This document shows positions 55,288-64,000 of a DNA stretch of 64,000 bases, piece by piece; the stretch's first letter is position 1; every line of letters begins with the position of its first letter. The stretch covers positions 1-64,000 of the forward strand of contig JBDRVV010000001.1 of the NCBI GenBank assembly GCA_039802005.1. Direction: 5' to 3'. The notes under the pieces were generated by a model, which worked only from the letters and a program-made list of their open reading frames with translations, had not been told where the DNA came from and searched no databases. The DNA is from a candidate division WOR-3 bacterium (GTDB taxonomy: Bacteria; Hydrothermota; Tepidihabitantia; SM23-42; JAOAFX01). Both the position numbers and the translations under genes were made by a program.

Positions 55288-58200
55288 ATGTTAGGATATT
55301 ATCGGTTTCCAAGTATAAATAATGATACAATTGTTTTTGTTAGTGAAGATGATTTGTGGATTGTGCCACTAAAGGGTGGTGTTGCCCATCGTTTAACATC
55401 AAATTTGGGTAGAATTGGAAATTGTAGTATTTCTCCTGATGGTGAATATATTGCATTTACAGGTAGGGAGGAAGGGTCTAACGAGGTATATTGTATTTCA
55501 ATCAAAGGTGGTATCGCAAAAAGGCTTACCTTCCTCGGTGCAAATACAACTGTGCGGGGCTGGACAAGGGATGGGGATAGAATCATATTTGCAAGTGATA
55601 CAGGACAATGGTATCCAGGATTTACCTATATTTATACCGTTGATAAAAACAAGGATATCCCTAAGATAGTTCCGGTTGGACCGGCCAGGACGATTTCATA
55701 TGGACCCAAAAAAGGTGTTGTCATAGGTAGAAATACTGCTGACCCTGCTCGCTGGAAGAGATACCGGGGTGGCACCGTTGGCGAGATATGGATTGACCCT
55801 GAGGAAAGAGGTAATTTTAGAAAACTTATAGATATAAAAGGAAATCTTGCTGACCCAATGTGGATTTGTGAGAGGATATATTTTATTTCAGACCACGAGG
55901 GTGTTGGTAATATCTATTCTTGCACAATCCAGGGTAGAGATTTAAAGAGGCACACAGACCATAAAGATTTTTATGTGCGCAATGCCAAGACTGATGGGAA
56001 GAATATTGTTTATCACGCTGGCGGGGACATATATGTGTTATATCCAGAAACGAACCGGGTAGAAAGGGTAAAAATAGATTTTCGGAGTCCCAGGGTTCAA
56101 ACCCAACGCAAGTTTGTGGATGCGGGCAGATACCTTGAAGATTATGCTATCCATCCTGAAGGTGCCCGGGTTTGTGTTACAAGCAGAGGTAAAGTTTTTT
56201 CAATGCCTAACTGGGAAGGGCCTGTGATACAAAATGGTTCAAAACCCGGTGCACGTTATCGGCTTGGTAGATGGCTTTATGACGGTATGAGACTTATCGT
56301 GGTGACGGATGAGAAAGGAGAAGATTCACTGCAGGTTCATTATAATGATGGAAAGCGTATAGTTAATTTGCCTCCGATGGATATTGGAAGACCAATTGAA
56401 CTTGAACCTTCGCCGAAAGAACCTCTCGTTGCTTTAACTAACCATAGAAACGAATTGATTGTTGTGAACTTGAAGTCAAAAAAGCGCATAATTGTTGATA
56501 AAAGCAAATATCGGAGAATAACCGGGGTAACCTGGTCTTCGGACGGTATCTGGATTGCATATAGTTATCCTGATTCTGAAAGGACATCCTGTATCAAACT
56601 TGCAAATGTCATTGAAAAGAAGACTTATTATGCTACAAAGAGCGTTCTTTACGACTTTGCTCCAAGTTTTGACCCTGATGGGAAATATCTGTATTTTTTA
56701 TCGGCACGCCATTTTGATCCAGTCTATGATACAATGCAATTTGAGTTAAGTTTTCCCTGTCATATAAAACCTTATCTGGTTCTGTTGAGAAAAGACCTTA
56801 CCGACCCATTTAAATATACAAAGTCAGCACCCCAGGGGATGGATATGGGTTTTGACATCCCGAAAATAGAAAAAGGTAAAAAGCAGGTAAAGAAAATAAA
56901 TATTGATATTGAGGGTATTACCGATAGAGTGGTTCCATTACCTGTCGCCCACGGTATCTATAAACAAATCAAGGGGATAAAAGATAAAGTATTATATACG
57001 ATTTTTCCTATCACTGGTGGAAAGGCAGAGTGGTTTACAGATGAAATACCCGCAAATGGCACTCTTGGATTCTATGATTTTAAAGAGCAGAAAGAAGGTG
57101 TTATATTAACTGGTATAACAAATTTCAAGGTTTCGCAGAATAACGAAATAATAATATATCGCGCAAAGGACCGCCTGAGGATTATAAAGCCCATTGAAAA
57201 AATTGAACAGAAACTTGAAAAACAAGCGGTTGGACCCAAGAGCGGTTGGCTCGACCTTTCAAGAATAAAACTTCTTGTTGAACCGAGAATGGAATGGAAA
57301 CAGATGTATCGAGATGCCTGGCGATTGCAACGAGACCATTTCTGGACAAAGGATATGTCAGGTGTGGATTGGAAAAAGGTATATGAAAAATATCTACCAT
57401 TGCTTGATAGGATTGGAACCCGTTCTGAATTTTCTGATTTGATATGGGAAATGCAGGGTGAATTAGGGACTTCGCACGCCTATGAATGGGGCGGTGATTA
57501 TCGTGAAGAACCAAGGTACACACAGGGATTCTTAGGCGCTGACCTTGTATATGACAAAAATAAAAATGCTTACCGAATTATGAAAATTATAAAAGGAGAC
57601 CCCTGGGAGCCATATGCTAAATCACCTTTAATGGGACCTGGTCTGGATATTAAGGAGGGTGATATTCTACTTGAAATAAACGGTGTTGCACTGAGTAAAA
57701 AAATTCAACCCGGTGAGCTTCTTGTTAATCGCGCAAATACTGAAATTACAATAACCATTGCAAATTCCAATGGCAGAAATAAAAGGACATTTTCAATCAA
57801 AACACTTTCTGATGAGTCATCAGCACGGTACCGAGATTGGGTTGAGCATAATCGGGAATTAGTCCACCGATTAAGCAAAAATAAGATTGGTTATGTTCAC
57901 ATTCCTGATATGGGACCCCGGGGTTATGCAGAATTCCACAGATATTTTTTGAGTGAAATAAGATATACAGGATTGATTGTGGATGTTAGATTCAACCGGG
58001 GTGGCCATATCTCACAATTATTGCTTGAGCGATTAAGAAGAAAGAGGATTGGTTATGATATCACGAGATGGGGAACTCCAGAACCATATCCAAATGAATC
58101 GGTTCTTGGTCCAATTGTGGCGATAACCAATGAATATGCAGGTTCTGATGGTGATATATTCAGCCACGGATTTAAATTGTATAAAATTGGTCCATTGATT

Positions 58201-58491
58201 GGTAAGAGGACCTGGGGTGGAGTCATAGGCATTTCTCCTTATTACCGTCTTTCAGACGGTGGCTTGACGACACAGCCCGAATATTCATTCTGGTTTTTTG
58301 ATGTGGGATGGGGTGTTGAAAATTATGGAACAGAACCTGATATTGAAGTGGAAATTACACCCACGGATTATTTAAAAAACAGAGACCCACAATTACTTAC
58401 CGCAGTTAGAGAATGCATTAAGTTAATTAAAAAAACAAAGCCCAAAATACCAAATTTCGGGAAGAAACCGGTGTTAAGATTGCCCTGGTAA
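55288..58491 (+). CDS. Tricorn-like S41-family protease
   Basis: A 1067-residue protein with the order of tricorn protease: beta-propeller repeats over residues 1-600 (GRIGNCSISPDGEYIAFTG, VTWSSDGIWIAYSYPDSE), a core helical domain (MYRDAWRLQRDHFWTKDMSGVDW), a PDZ domain (LDIKEGDILLEINGVALS) and the S41 catalytic region (VDVRFNRGGH, then EYAGSDGDIFSH with the nucleophile Ser). GELGTSHAYEW supplies the Ser-His pair. No signal peptide is seen, so it is probably cytosolic and trims peptides made by other proteases. Confidence 0.92.
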   Translation: MLGYYRFPSINNDTIVFVSEDDLWIVPLKGGVAHRLTSNLGRIGNCSISPDGEYIAFTGREEGSNEVYCISIKGGIAKRLTFLGANTTVRGWTRDGDRIIFASDTGQWYPGFTYIYTVDKNKDIPKIVPVGPARTISYGPKKGVVIGRNTADPARWKRYRGGTVGEIWIDPEERGNFRKLIDIKGNLADPMWICERIYFISDHEGVGNIYSCTIQGRDLKRHTDHKDFYVRNAKTDGKNIVYHAGGDIYVLYPETNRVERVKIDFRSPRVQTQRKFVDAGRYLEDYAIHPEGARVCVTSRGKVFSMPNWEGPVIQNGSKPGARYRLGRWLYDGMRLIVVTDEKGEDSLQVHYNDGKRIVNLPPMDIGRPIELEPSPKEPLVALTNHRNELIVVNLKSKKRIIVDKSKYRRITGVTWSSDGIWIAYSYPDSERTSCIKLANVIEKKTYYATKSVLYDFAPSFDPDGKYLYFLSARHFDPVYDTMQFELSFPCHIKPYLVLLRKDLTDPFKYTKSAPQGMDMGFDIPKIEKGKKQVKKINIDIEGITDRVVPLPVAHGIYKQIKGIKDKVLYTIFPITGGKAEWFTDEIPANGTLGFYDFKEQKEGVILTGITNFKVSQNNEIIIYRAKDRLRIIKPIEKIEQKLEKQAVGPKSGWLDLSRIKLLVEPRMEWKQMYRDAWRLQRDHFWTKDMSGVDWKKVYEKYLPLLDRIGTRSEFSDLIWEMQGELGTSHAYEWGGDYREEPRYTQGFLGADLVYDKNKNAYRIMKIIKGDPWEPYAKSPLMGPGLDIKEGDILLEINGVALSKKIQPGELLVNRANTEITITIANSNGRNKRTFSIKTLSDESSARYRDWVEHNRELVHRLSKNKIGYVHIPDMGPRGYAEFHRYFLSEIRYTGLIVDVRFNRGGHISQLLLERLRRKRIGYDITRWGTPEPYPNESVLGPIVAITNEYAGSDGDIFSHGFKLYKIGPLIGKRTWGGVIGISPYYRLSDGGLTTQPEYSFWFFDVGWGVENYGTEPDIEVEITPTDYLKNRDPQLLTAVRECIKLIKKTKPKIPNFGKKPVLRLPW

Positions 58492-58505
58492 AATAAGATA
58501 AATAA

Positions 58506-58535
58506 AAAGCCCCTCTACTTGATTAGAGGGGCTTT
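58506..58535. terminator. Terminator between the tricorn-like gene and asnA
   Basis: AAAGCCCCTCTA / TAGAGGGGCTTT stem with a 6-nt loop, in the convergent gap. T-rich on the plus side and AT-rich on the other. Confidence 0.85.
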
Positions 58536-58551
58536 CTATTATAATAAATGA

Positions 58552-59709
58552 CTATTCGAGCACATAAATATTTCTCTTCTCGCAGATTTCTTTAAGTTCT
58601 TTGGGCCAGACCGTTACACTTACCTCACCGAGATGCGCGGTTCTTAGTATATACATATAGGTTCTTGATTGTCCTATGCCACCGCCGATGCTCAATGGAA
58701 TTTTGTCATTCAATATTGCCTGATGATAAGGCAGTTTTAAAAAATCAAGTTGTCCGGTAATTTCAAGTTGTTTTTTGAGGGTCTCTTTTGTAACCCTGAT
58801 ACCCATTGAACTTAGTTCGTGACGTCTCTTTGTAACAGGGTTCCATACAAGTATATCCCCATTTAATCCATGCATGGGCCTGCCATCTTCAGATACTGTT
58901 TCGGTTACCCAATCATCATAATCAGCAGCTCGCATTTCATGCGGGTATCCATCTTTTAATGTCCAGCCAATACCGATTATAAATATTGCCGGGTATTTCT
59001 GCAAAATCGCTGTTTCGCGTTGTTTTCTTGGCATATCTGGATACATGTCAAGGATATCTTCTGCATGCAGGAAAGTGAGTTCTTCAGGAATTGGTGGGTA
59101 CTTTGGATTTTTTAGTTCAGGCCAATTTTCCTGGGCAAATTTTGCTGCGCCATAAATAACCTTCCATATTTTCTTTACTATTTCCTTTAAAAATTTTAGA
59201 TTGCGTTCTTCAGGGGTGATAACCCTTTCCCAATCCCACTGGTCAACATAACAAGAATGGTCGTGGTCCATAAAATAATCTTTACGAACCGCCCTCATAT
59301 CTGTGCAAATTCCTTCACCAGGTTTGCATCCAAACTGGGCAAGTGCCATTCTCTTCCATTTTGTTGCTGCCTGGACAATCTGGGCTTCAATCGGTTTCTT
59401 CAAACCCAGTCCGCATTTAAATTCAATAGGTGTTCTTGAACCATCTCTATCAAGATAATCATTGACACCGCTTTCTTTTGTAACAATTAAAGGCACCTGA
59501 ACCATAGTAAGGTTCAATTCCTTGCATAGATTCTTTTCAATGTATTCCTTTACTGCAAATAAAGCCTTCATCCTTTCCAGAGGGGGCAGAAGAGGTTTAT
59601 AATCGTTCGGCAGTATCTTCTCCACCTCTTCGTATGTGCTCACACCAGGACCTGCCAGGTCTGCTTCTTTACCCGTTTTCTTAAGTTTTGTTGCTCCTTT
59701 TTTTGGCAT
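58552..59709 (-). CDS. asnA: Aspartate-ammonia ligase (asparagine synthetase A)
   Basis: This 385-residue class II synthetase-like enzyme has FAVKEYIEKNLCKELNLTMVQ, VKKDYF-like ADP-binding and IEFKCGLGLKKPIEAQIVQA segments, and the C-terminal signature LSIGGGIGQSRTYMYIL. It makes asparagine from aspartate, ammonia and ATP. The N-terminus carries a Lys-rich extension of about 40 residues (KKGATKLKKTGKEADL) before the normal start of the family. GGAGG supports the ATG. The leader is about 85 nt long. Confidence 0.95.
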   Translation of the reverse strand: MPKKGATKLKKTGKEADLAGPGVSTYEEVEKILPNDYKPLLPPLERMKALFAVKEYIEKNLCKELNLTMVQVPLIVTKESGVNDYLDRDGSRTPIEFKCGLGLKKPIEAQIVQAATKWKRMALAQFGCKPGEGICTDMRAVRKDYFMDHDHSCYVDQWDWERVITPEERNLKFLKEIVKKIWKVIYGAAKFAQENWPELKNPKYPPIPEELTFLHAEDILDMYPDMPRKQRETAILQKYPAIFIIGIGWTLKDGYPHEMRAADYDDWVTETVSEDGRPMHGLNGDILVWNPVTKRRHELSSMGIRVTKETLKKQLEITGQLDFLKLPYHQAILNDKIPLSIGGGIGQSRTYMYILRTAHLGEVSVTVWPKELKEICEKRNIYVLE

Positions 59710-59799
59710 TTTTGTCCTCCTTTCTCTTCATTTTATTTGGAATGCCGTTGTTTCATTAAAAAATTCCTGATTCGAAATCATCGGATTTTACTATGATAT

Positions 59800-59827
59800 A
59801 TTATCCACAAAAAAATTAAAAAGTCAA
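59800..59827 (-). promoter_or_regulatory. Promoter of asnA
   Basis: Minus strand TTGACT (59827-59822), 16-bp spacer, GATAAT (59805-59800). The leader (59793-59710) holds a small hairpin, CC-TGATT-tcg-AATCA-GG with a bulge, followed by AATTTTTT, which could be an attenuator. Confidence 0.6.
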
Positions 59828-59842
59828 TAGAAAATTTTGTTT

Positions 59843-59871
59843 TTGATATGTGCATCTTGACCCATTATAAT
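59843..59871 (+). promoter_or_regulatory. Promoter of the CapA-like gene
   Basis: TTGATA (59843-59848), 17-bp spacer, TATAAT (59866-59871). The ATG is 19 nt downstream, without a Shine-Dalgarno. Confidence 0.65.
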
Positions 59872-59890
59872 TTTTGAATAGAATCAATGT

Positions 59891-60904
59891 ATGAAAAAAA
59901 TTTTTCTTTTTGTTTTCTTCGGGGCATTTATTTTAGGGGATACATTGACTATAATCGCTGTTGGTGATATTATGATGGGCACGACCTATCCCGAAAAAAG
60001 GTTGCCACCCAATGATGGGGCAAATATTTTTACGAATGTCGAAGAAATATTGAGAAGTGCAGATTTAACCCTTGGTAATCTTGAGGGTCCACTTGCCGAT
60101 TCCGGTAAATGCACAAAGAAGATTGAGAAAGGCAAAGTCTATGCATTTAAAACTCCACCGCACTATGCCCGATATCTTGCCGAGGCAGGATTTGATTTTG
60201 TGAATCTTAAAAATAATCATATAAATGACTTCGGGCAGGAGGCTTTTTTATCTACTATCAATGTCCTTACTCAGTACGGGATAAAATACGGAACCGACGA
60301 TATTTGTGGTGAATTTGTAATCAATAATAAAAAAATCTGTATCATTTCTTTTTCTCAGGCATTCTGGGGAAATTCAATATTGAATATCCCTTCCGCACAG
60401 AAAATTGTAGCAGAAAAATCAAGAGAATATGACATTGTGATTGTTTCATTCCATGGGGGCGGTGAGGGGGTCAATTATTTACATACCAAGGATACAATGG
60501 AGTATTTTTTGGATGTGCCGAGGGGCAATGTTGTTAAATTCAGCCGTGCCGTCATTGATAGTGGAGCTGATTTTGTATGGGGACACGGTCCTCATGTGCC
60601 GCGGGCAATTGAGATATATAAAAATCGTTTGATTGCATATAGTCTGGGTAATTTTTTCACTTATGGTTTTAATATTGATGATGTAAGAGGCTATGCACCA
60701 ATTCTTAAAATTTCAATTGATTCTACAGGTAACTTTTTAAATGGACAGATTATCTCGGCAATCCAGAAACCAGGTGGGATGCTTACAATAGATTCTTTAC
60801 ATCGGGCGGCAAAATTGATAAGAGATCTATCAATAGAAGATTTTCCAAAAACTGCACCATTTATCACCGATCAGGGATATATAAGTTCAAATATTTTAGA
60901 CTGA
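59891..60904 (+). CDS. CapA/PgsA-family metallophosphoesterase-like protein
   Basis: This 337-residue protein has a signal peptide (IFLFVFFGAFILG) and CapA motifs: VGDIMMGTTYP, LTLGNLEGPLAD, FDFVNLKNNHINDFG, VVSFHGGGEG and FVWGHGPHVPRAIEIYKNRL. The family resembles calcineurin-type phosphoesterases and includes proteins needed for poly-gamma-glutamate capsule export; no other capsule genes are here. A periplasmic role in envelope polymer handling is likely. Confidence 0.88.
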   Translation: MKKIFLFVFFGAFILGDTLTIIAVGDIMMGTTYPEKRLPPNDGANIFTNVEEILRSADLTLGNLEGPLADSGKCTKKIEKGKVYAFKTPPHYARYLAEAGFDFVNLKNNHINDFGQEAFLSTINVLTQYGIKYGTDDICGEFVINNKKICIISFSQAFWGNSILNIPSAQKIVAEKSREYDIVIVSFHGGGEGVNYLHTKDTMEYFLDVPRGNVVKFSRAVIDSGADFVWGHGPHVPRAIEIYKNRLIAYSLGNFFTYGFNIDDVRGYAPILKISIDSTGNFLNGQIISAIQKPGGMLTIDSLHRAAKLIRDLSIEDFPKTAPFITDQGYISSNILD

Positions 60905-60929
60905 TAAGCAATTCAATTTCTAATAACCC

Positions 60930-60957
60930 TTGACACGGGTTCTTTTTTAAGTATAAT
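60930..60957 (+). promoter_or_regulatory. Promoter of the rpsL operon
   Basis: TTGACA (60930-60935), 16-bp spacer, TATAAT (60952-60957). It is consensus in both boxes, as expected for ribosomal protein genes. Confidence 0.85.
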
Positions 60958-60982
60958 TTTATTTCTATAAGAAAGGAGGCTA

Positions 60983-61369
60983 ATGCCAACAATAAATCAG
61001 TTGATTAGGTTTGGACGAAAAAAGGTCGTCAAAAAAAGTCGGGCTCCAGCGTTGACTGGTTGTCCTCAAAGAAGGGGTGTCTGCACAAGGGTTTATACAA
61101 CGACCCCTAAAAAACCAAATTCTGCCTTGCGCAAGGTCTGCAAGGTTAGAATGACAAATGGATACGAGGTTACTGCCTATATTCCTGGAGAAGGGCATAA
61201 CCTTCAGGAACACTCAATTGTACTGGTACGCGGTGGCAGGGTTAAGGATTTGCCTGGGGTACGTTATCATGTCGTGCGTGGAAAATATGACGCGGCGGGT
61301 GTTGAAGATAGAAAAAAGAGCCGTTCCCTCTATGGAGTGAAAAGGCCTAAGGCGGCTGCATCATCTTAG
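60983..61369 (+). CDS. rpsL: 30S ribosomal protein S12
   Basis: This 128-residue S12 has [59 protein letters not shown] and [13 protein letters not shown]. The residues where streptomycin resistance arises (Lys in TPKKPN and the PGVRYH region) are wild type. AAAGGAGG precedes the ATG. rpsG follows after 9 bp. Confidence 0.98.
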   Translation: MPTINQLIRFGRKKVVKKSRAPALTGCPQRRGVCTRVYTTTPKKPNSALRKVCKVRMTNGYEVTAYIPGEGHNLQEHSIVLVRGGRVKDLPGVRYHVVRGKYDAAGVEDRKKSRSLYGVKRPKAAASS

Positions 61370-61378
61370 GGAGGTAAT

Positions 61379-61849
61379 ATGGGTAGAAGAAGAAGGGCGA
61401 CTATTAGAAAGATTCAACCCGATCCAAAATACAATAGTGTGCTCGTGAGCAAGTTTATAAATAACCTTATGTGGGATGGAAAAAAGAGCATTGCCCAGAA
61501 GATTTTTTATGGAGCAATTGAGCGTATAGAGAAGATAACGAAAGAAGACGGACTTGCGGTCTTTGAAAGGGCACTTAATAATGTGAAACCAATTCTTGAA
61601 GTCAGACCGAGAAGGGTTGGTGGGGCTACCTATCAGATACCAATGGAGGTCAGACCAAATCGTAAGGAAAGCCTTGCGATTAAATGGATTATCCAATCTG
61701 CACGGGAACGACCTGAGCATAGAATGGAAGAGAGACTTGCCCAGGAAATTATCGCCGCCAGCAGAAACGAAGGAAACTCAATAAAGAAAAGAGAAGAGGT
61801 CCATAAAATGGCAGAGGCAAACAAGGCATTTGCGCACTTCCGCTGGTAA
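61379..61849 (+). CDS. rpsG: 30S ribosomal protein S7
   Basis: This 156-residue S7 contains [40 protein letters not shown] and [15 protein letters not shown]. It nucleates the 30S head on 16S rRNA. In most bacteria fusA and tuf follow; here an aminopeptidase gene begins 1 bp after the stop. Confidence 0.98.
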   Translation: MGRRRRATIRKIQPDPKYNSVLVSKFINNLMWDGKKSIAQKIFYGAIERIEKITKEDGLAVFERALNNVKPILEVRPRRVGGATYQIPMEVRPNRKESLAIKWIIQSARERPEHRMEERLAQEIIAASRNEGNSIKKREEVHKMAEANKAFAHFRW

Positions 61850-61850
61850 T

Positions 61851-62795
61851 ATGGATACTAAAAAATTAATATCTTCGGCAGATATAGTTATTCATCAGTG
61901 CTTAAGCATTAAGAATGGGGAAAGAGTAGTTATAGTTACTGATAAACCCTGTAAGAAAATTGGCGAAGTGCTCTGGGAGCAACTCCCTGACAAAAAGGAT
62001 TCGTACTTAGTGGAAATAGCACCGACAGGTGGACATGGTAAAGAGCCACCTCCACTCATTGGTGAGATTCTAAAAAAGTGCGATGTCTTTATTATCCCAA
62101 CGAGTTTCTCTCTAACCCATACCCAGGCGCGCATTCAGGCAACAAAATCAGGGGTCCGGGGTGCGACAATGCCCGGCATAACCACCGATTTGATGATACG
62201 GACATTGAATGCTGATTATAATAAAATTGCCCGTTTGACAAAGAAAGTGGAGGCACTACTTACGAGAACAAAAGAGGTTTTAGTGAAAACAGGAAATAAT
62301 GAACTTTATTTAGACATAACTTCGCGCAGAGGACATCCTGATACAGGAATTATCCGAACCCCTGGAAGTTTCTCTAATCTTCCTGCCGGTGAATCTTATT
62401 GCGCACCACTTGAAGATAAATCTGAAGGAAAAGTTGTAATTGATGGTTCTTTTGCACCTCTTGGGCTCCTTAAAAAGCCAGTCATCCTTACTTTAAAATC
62501 AGGCAAGATTGTGAAACTTGAAGGAAATAAAACCCTTGAGAAAATATTTGACCAGGCTGGTGAAAAAGGTAGGGTGCTTTGTGAGTTGGGTATAGGGACC
62601 AATTATAAAGCAATTATCACTGGTAATGTCCTTGAAGATGAAAAAGTTATGGGGACTATTCATCTTGCATTTGGTAACAATTTAGGATTTGGTGGAAAGA
62701 ATGATGCAAAGATACACCTTGATGGTGTTATTAGAAAACCCTGGGTCTGGTTTGATAAGAAATTAGTAATAAAACAGGGTAAAATTGTCATTTAA
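61851..62795 (+). CDS. M29-like (leucyl) aminopeptidase
   Basis: This 314-residue protein shows the C-terminal M29 metal-site region: CELGIGTNYKAIITGNVLED, MGTIHLAFGNNLGFGG and KIHLDGVI, with Glu, His and Asp ligands. It is shorter than classic M29 enzymes (about 400 residues). The ATG at 61851 lies one base after the rpsG stop; an upstream in-frame TTG inside rpsG is less likely. It would free N-terminal residues from peptides, and cotranscription with ribosomal genes is odd but clear. Confidence 0.8.
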   Translation: MDTKKLISSADIVIHQCLSIKNGERVVIVTDKPCKKIGEVLWEQLPDKKDSYLVEIAPTGGHGKEPPPLIGEILKKCDVFIIPTSFSLTHTQARIQATKSGVRGATMPGITTDLMIRTLNADYNKIARLTKKVEALLTRTKEVLVKTGNNELYLDITSRRGHPDTGIIRTPGSFSNLPAGESYCAPLEDKSEGKVVIDGSFAPLGLLKKPVILTLKSGKIVKLEGNKTLEKIFDQAGEKGRVLCELGIGTNYKAIITGNVLEDEKVMGTIHLAFGNNLGFGGKNDAKIHLDGVIRKPWVWFDKKLVIKQGKIVI

Positions 62796-62798
62796 TCT

Positions 62799-64000
62799 TT
62801 GACTTGGATACTCTTAATAAATTTTCTCATAACCCTTCCTATTTCAAAAATTAATTTTGAGGGTAATTACTCTGTTAAATCGAGAGAACTTTCCGGGATA
62901 ATTCTTTCTCGTAAAAAAGAACAATTCAGCGATTTTAATTTAATACAGGATGTTAGCCGAATAATTCGTTTTTATAACAACCGTGGTTTTTTTGATACAA
63001 AGGTTGAGCCTGTAATAAAGGAATCAGATAAAGATATAGAAATTCTTTTCAAAATTTTTGAAGGTAAAAGACCACGGGTTAAAGAAATCAGGTTTTCAAA
63101 TGGTGAAAAAGATTTGGTTCGTTTCCTGGAAATTGAAAAAAATGAATTTTTTATCCAGGAAAAGATTAAAAAGTCTGCAGAACAGATTGAAAATTATTAC
63201 AAGGACATTGGATATGCGTTTGCAAGGGCAAATACGCGCAGTTTGCCTGATTCTGGAATTTTAATTTTTGAAATCCAGAAAGACAAAATTTTTTACATAA
63301 ATGACATTTCAGTCAAGGGGCTTAGATTTTGCAATCCATCTGTAGTTCATCATGAGATTGAGATAAAACCCGGTGATACCTACAGCAAAAAGAAGATTTT
63401 CAATAGCCAGTTGCGCATCTACCGTTTGGGTTTTTTTAGTACCGTGGATATTGATATGATTAAAGTCTCTGATGATTCATTGGATCTTATATTTAATTTA
63501 AGGGAATTGAAATCCAGAATTCTCAATTGGGGTATTGGTATATCTATACCGTTGAGTTTCATTATTTCTATTGGACTTGAAGAAATGAATCTTTTTAATG
63601 CTGGACATCGTTTTAAAATCCAGCCTTCATTTAAGATAAACATAAAAAAAGAGTGGGAGACAAAATTTGATTTTATCTATTCCATTCCTTATTTTACAAA
63701 ATTTAGATTGAGTCCGTCAGTTTTACCCTTTTACTGGTATGAAAACAGACAGGATTTTATAAGAAAATCCTGGGGTGCTGAATTTAGGGTTTCAAAAATT
63801 TTCAATGAACATATTCAGGCGAATATCGCCAATAAATATAAATATGTAGATATTGATATGAAATCTGAATTACCGGATACTTTTTCAGGAAGCACAAATA
63901 GTATGAAATTTCAATTAATGGGTGATTACCGCAATGAATTTTTCAATCCTGTTTCTGGTATATACATTGTTCCCATTTTAGAGTATGCTGGTGGTATATT
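62799..64000 (+). CDS. Omp85/BamA-like outer-membrane protein, 5' part
   Basis: The frame is open from just after the aminopeptidase stop to the window end (about 400 residues seen). A TTG at 62799 starts a signal-like stretch (WILLINFLITLPIS). Several POTRA-type segments follow: KINFEGNYSVKSRELSGIIL, VSRIIRFYNNRGFFDTKVEP, RVKEIRFSNGEKD ... IENYYKDIGYAFARAN and YINDISVKGLRF ... IEIKPGDTYSKKKI. From about residue 230 on, barrel strands begin (ILNWGIGISIPLSF, KFDFIYSIPYFTKFRLSPSV). It is BamA- or TamA-like, inserting barrels into the outer membrane. An upstream start other than TTG is not available in frame. Confidence 0.85.
   Translation, partial: MTWILLINFLITLPISKINFEGNYSVKSRELSGIILSRKKEQFSDFNLIQDVSRIIRFYNNRGFFDTKVEPVIKESDKDIEILFKIFEGKRPRVKEIRFSNGEKDLVRFLEIEKNEFFIQEKIKKSAEQIENYYKDIGYAFARANTRSLPDSGILIFEIQKDKIFYINDISVKGLRFCNPSVVHHEIEIKPGDTYSKKKIFNSQLRIYRLGFFSTVDIDMIKVSDDSLDLIFNLRELKSRILNWGIGISIPLSFIISIGLEEMNLFNAGHRFKIQPSFKINIKKEWETKFDFIYSIPYFTKFRLSPSVLPFYWYENRQDFIRKSWGAEFRVSKIFNEHIQANIANKYKYVDIDMKSELPDTFSGSTNSMKFQLMGDYRNEFFNPVSGIYIVPILEYAGGI

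Noticed and set aside
63058-63264. A 68-codon frame inside the last gene
   Set aside because: It lies out of frame within the Omp85 coding region, which is open from 62799 to the window end and shows POTRA-type sequence.

Overview
The window is a stretch of a low-to-medium GC, diderm, probably strictly anaerobic bacterial chromosome. An Omp85-family protein, outer-membrane barrels, lipoproteins, a PorV/PorQ-like protein and several secreted proteins with type IX-style C-terminal sorting domains indicate an outer membrane. A ferredoxin-dependent 2-oxoacid oxidoreductase and radical SAM enzymes indicate anaerobic metabolism. The combination fits an uncultivated FCB-like lineage such as candidate phylum WOR-3; this is inference from gene content, since no rRNA or tRNA gene is present. 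Transcription seems to use a near-consensus TTGACA - 16 bp - TATAAT promoter. In seven genes the start codon lies only 5-8 nt after the -10 box, so these mRNAs are probably leaderless or nearly so. No gene-free gap exceeds 300 bp.

Layout. 1-1349: 3' part of a secreted beta-helix protein. 1360-3637 (minus): DUF4321 membrane protein, AmrS radical SAM enzyme, ApbE. 3757-6375 (minus): Ca2+-type P-ATPase. 6462-13367 (minus): complete F1Fo ATP synthase operon atpBEFHAGDC, with a DUF559 nuclease gene between atpG and atpD and palindromic repeats in four of its intercistronic spaces. 13461-15357: L28, ZIP transporter, UbiA prenyltransferase. 15408-16093 (minus): HU and a VOC protein. 16363-24770: four-subunit 2-oxoacid:ferredoxin oxidoreductase, then a radical SAM/DUF2344 protein, RNase G and transketolase. 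24864-25835 (minus): ATP-type phosphofructokinase.

25917-37353 (plus): a large STAND/BTAD regulator, then four secretion-related genes (two cargo proteins of unknown function, a PorV/PorQ-like barrel and a C39-like protease with LVIVD repeats); three of the four carry sorting domains. 37395-39428 (minus): GT39-like/TPR membrane protein. 39433-47390 (minus): two tandem paralogous copies of a four-gene membrane cassette (fn3-DUF6754 protein plus three conserved membrane proteins) of unknown function, the best candidate here for an undescribed system. 47419-53664 (minus): four-helix-bundle gene inside inverted repeats, MazG, an Ig-like lipoprotein with an outer-membrane barrel, and a YfhO-like protein. 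53765-58491 (plus): sigma-54 and a tricorn-like protease. 58552-59709 (minus): AsnA. 59891-64000 (plus): CapA-like protein, S12, S7, an M29-like aminopeptidase and an Omp85 protein cut by the window end.

Central metabolism (PFK, transketolase, 2-oxoacid oxidoreductase), energy conversion (H+-type ATP synthase) and envelope biogenesis dominate. The unusual material is the set of small palindromic repeats, two single-gene insertions flanked by inverted repeats, the duplicated DUF6754 cassette, and a 1.6-kb patch of anomalous codon usage inside one cargo gene.
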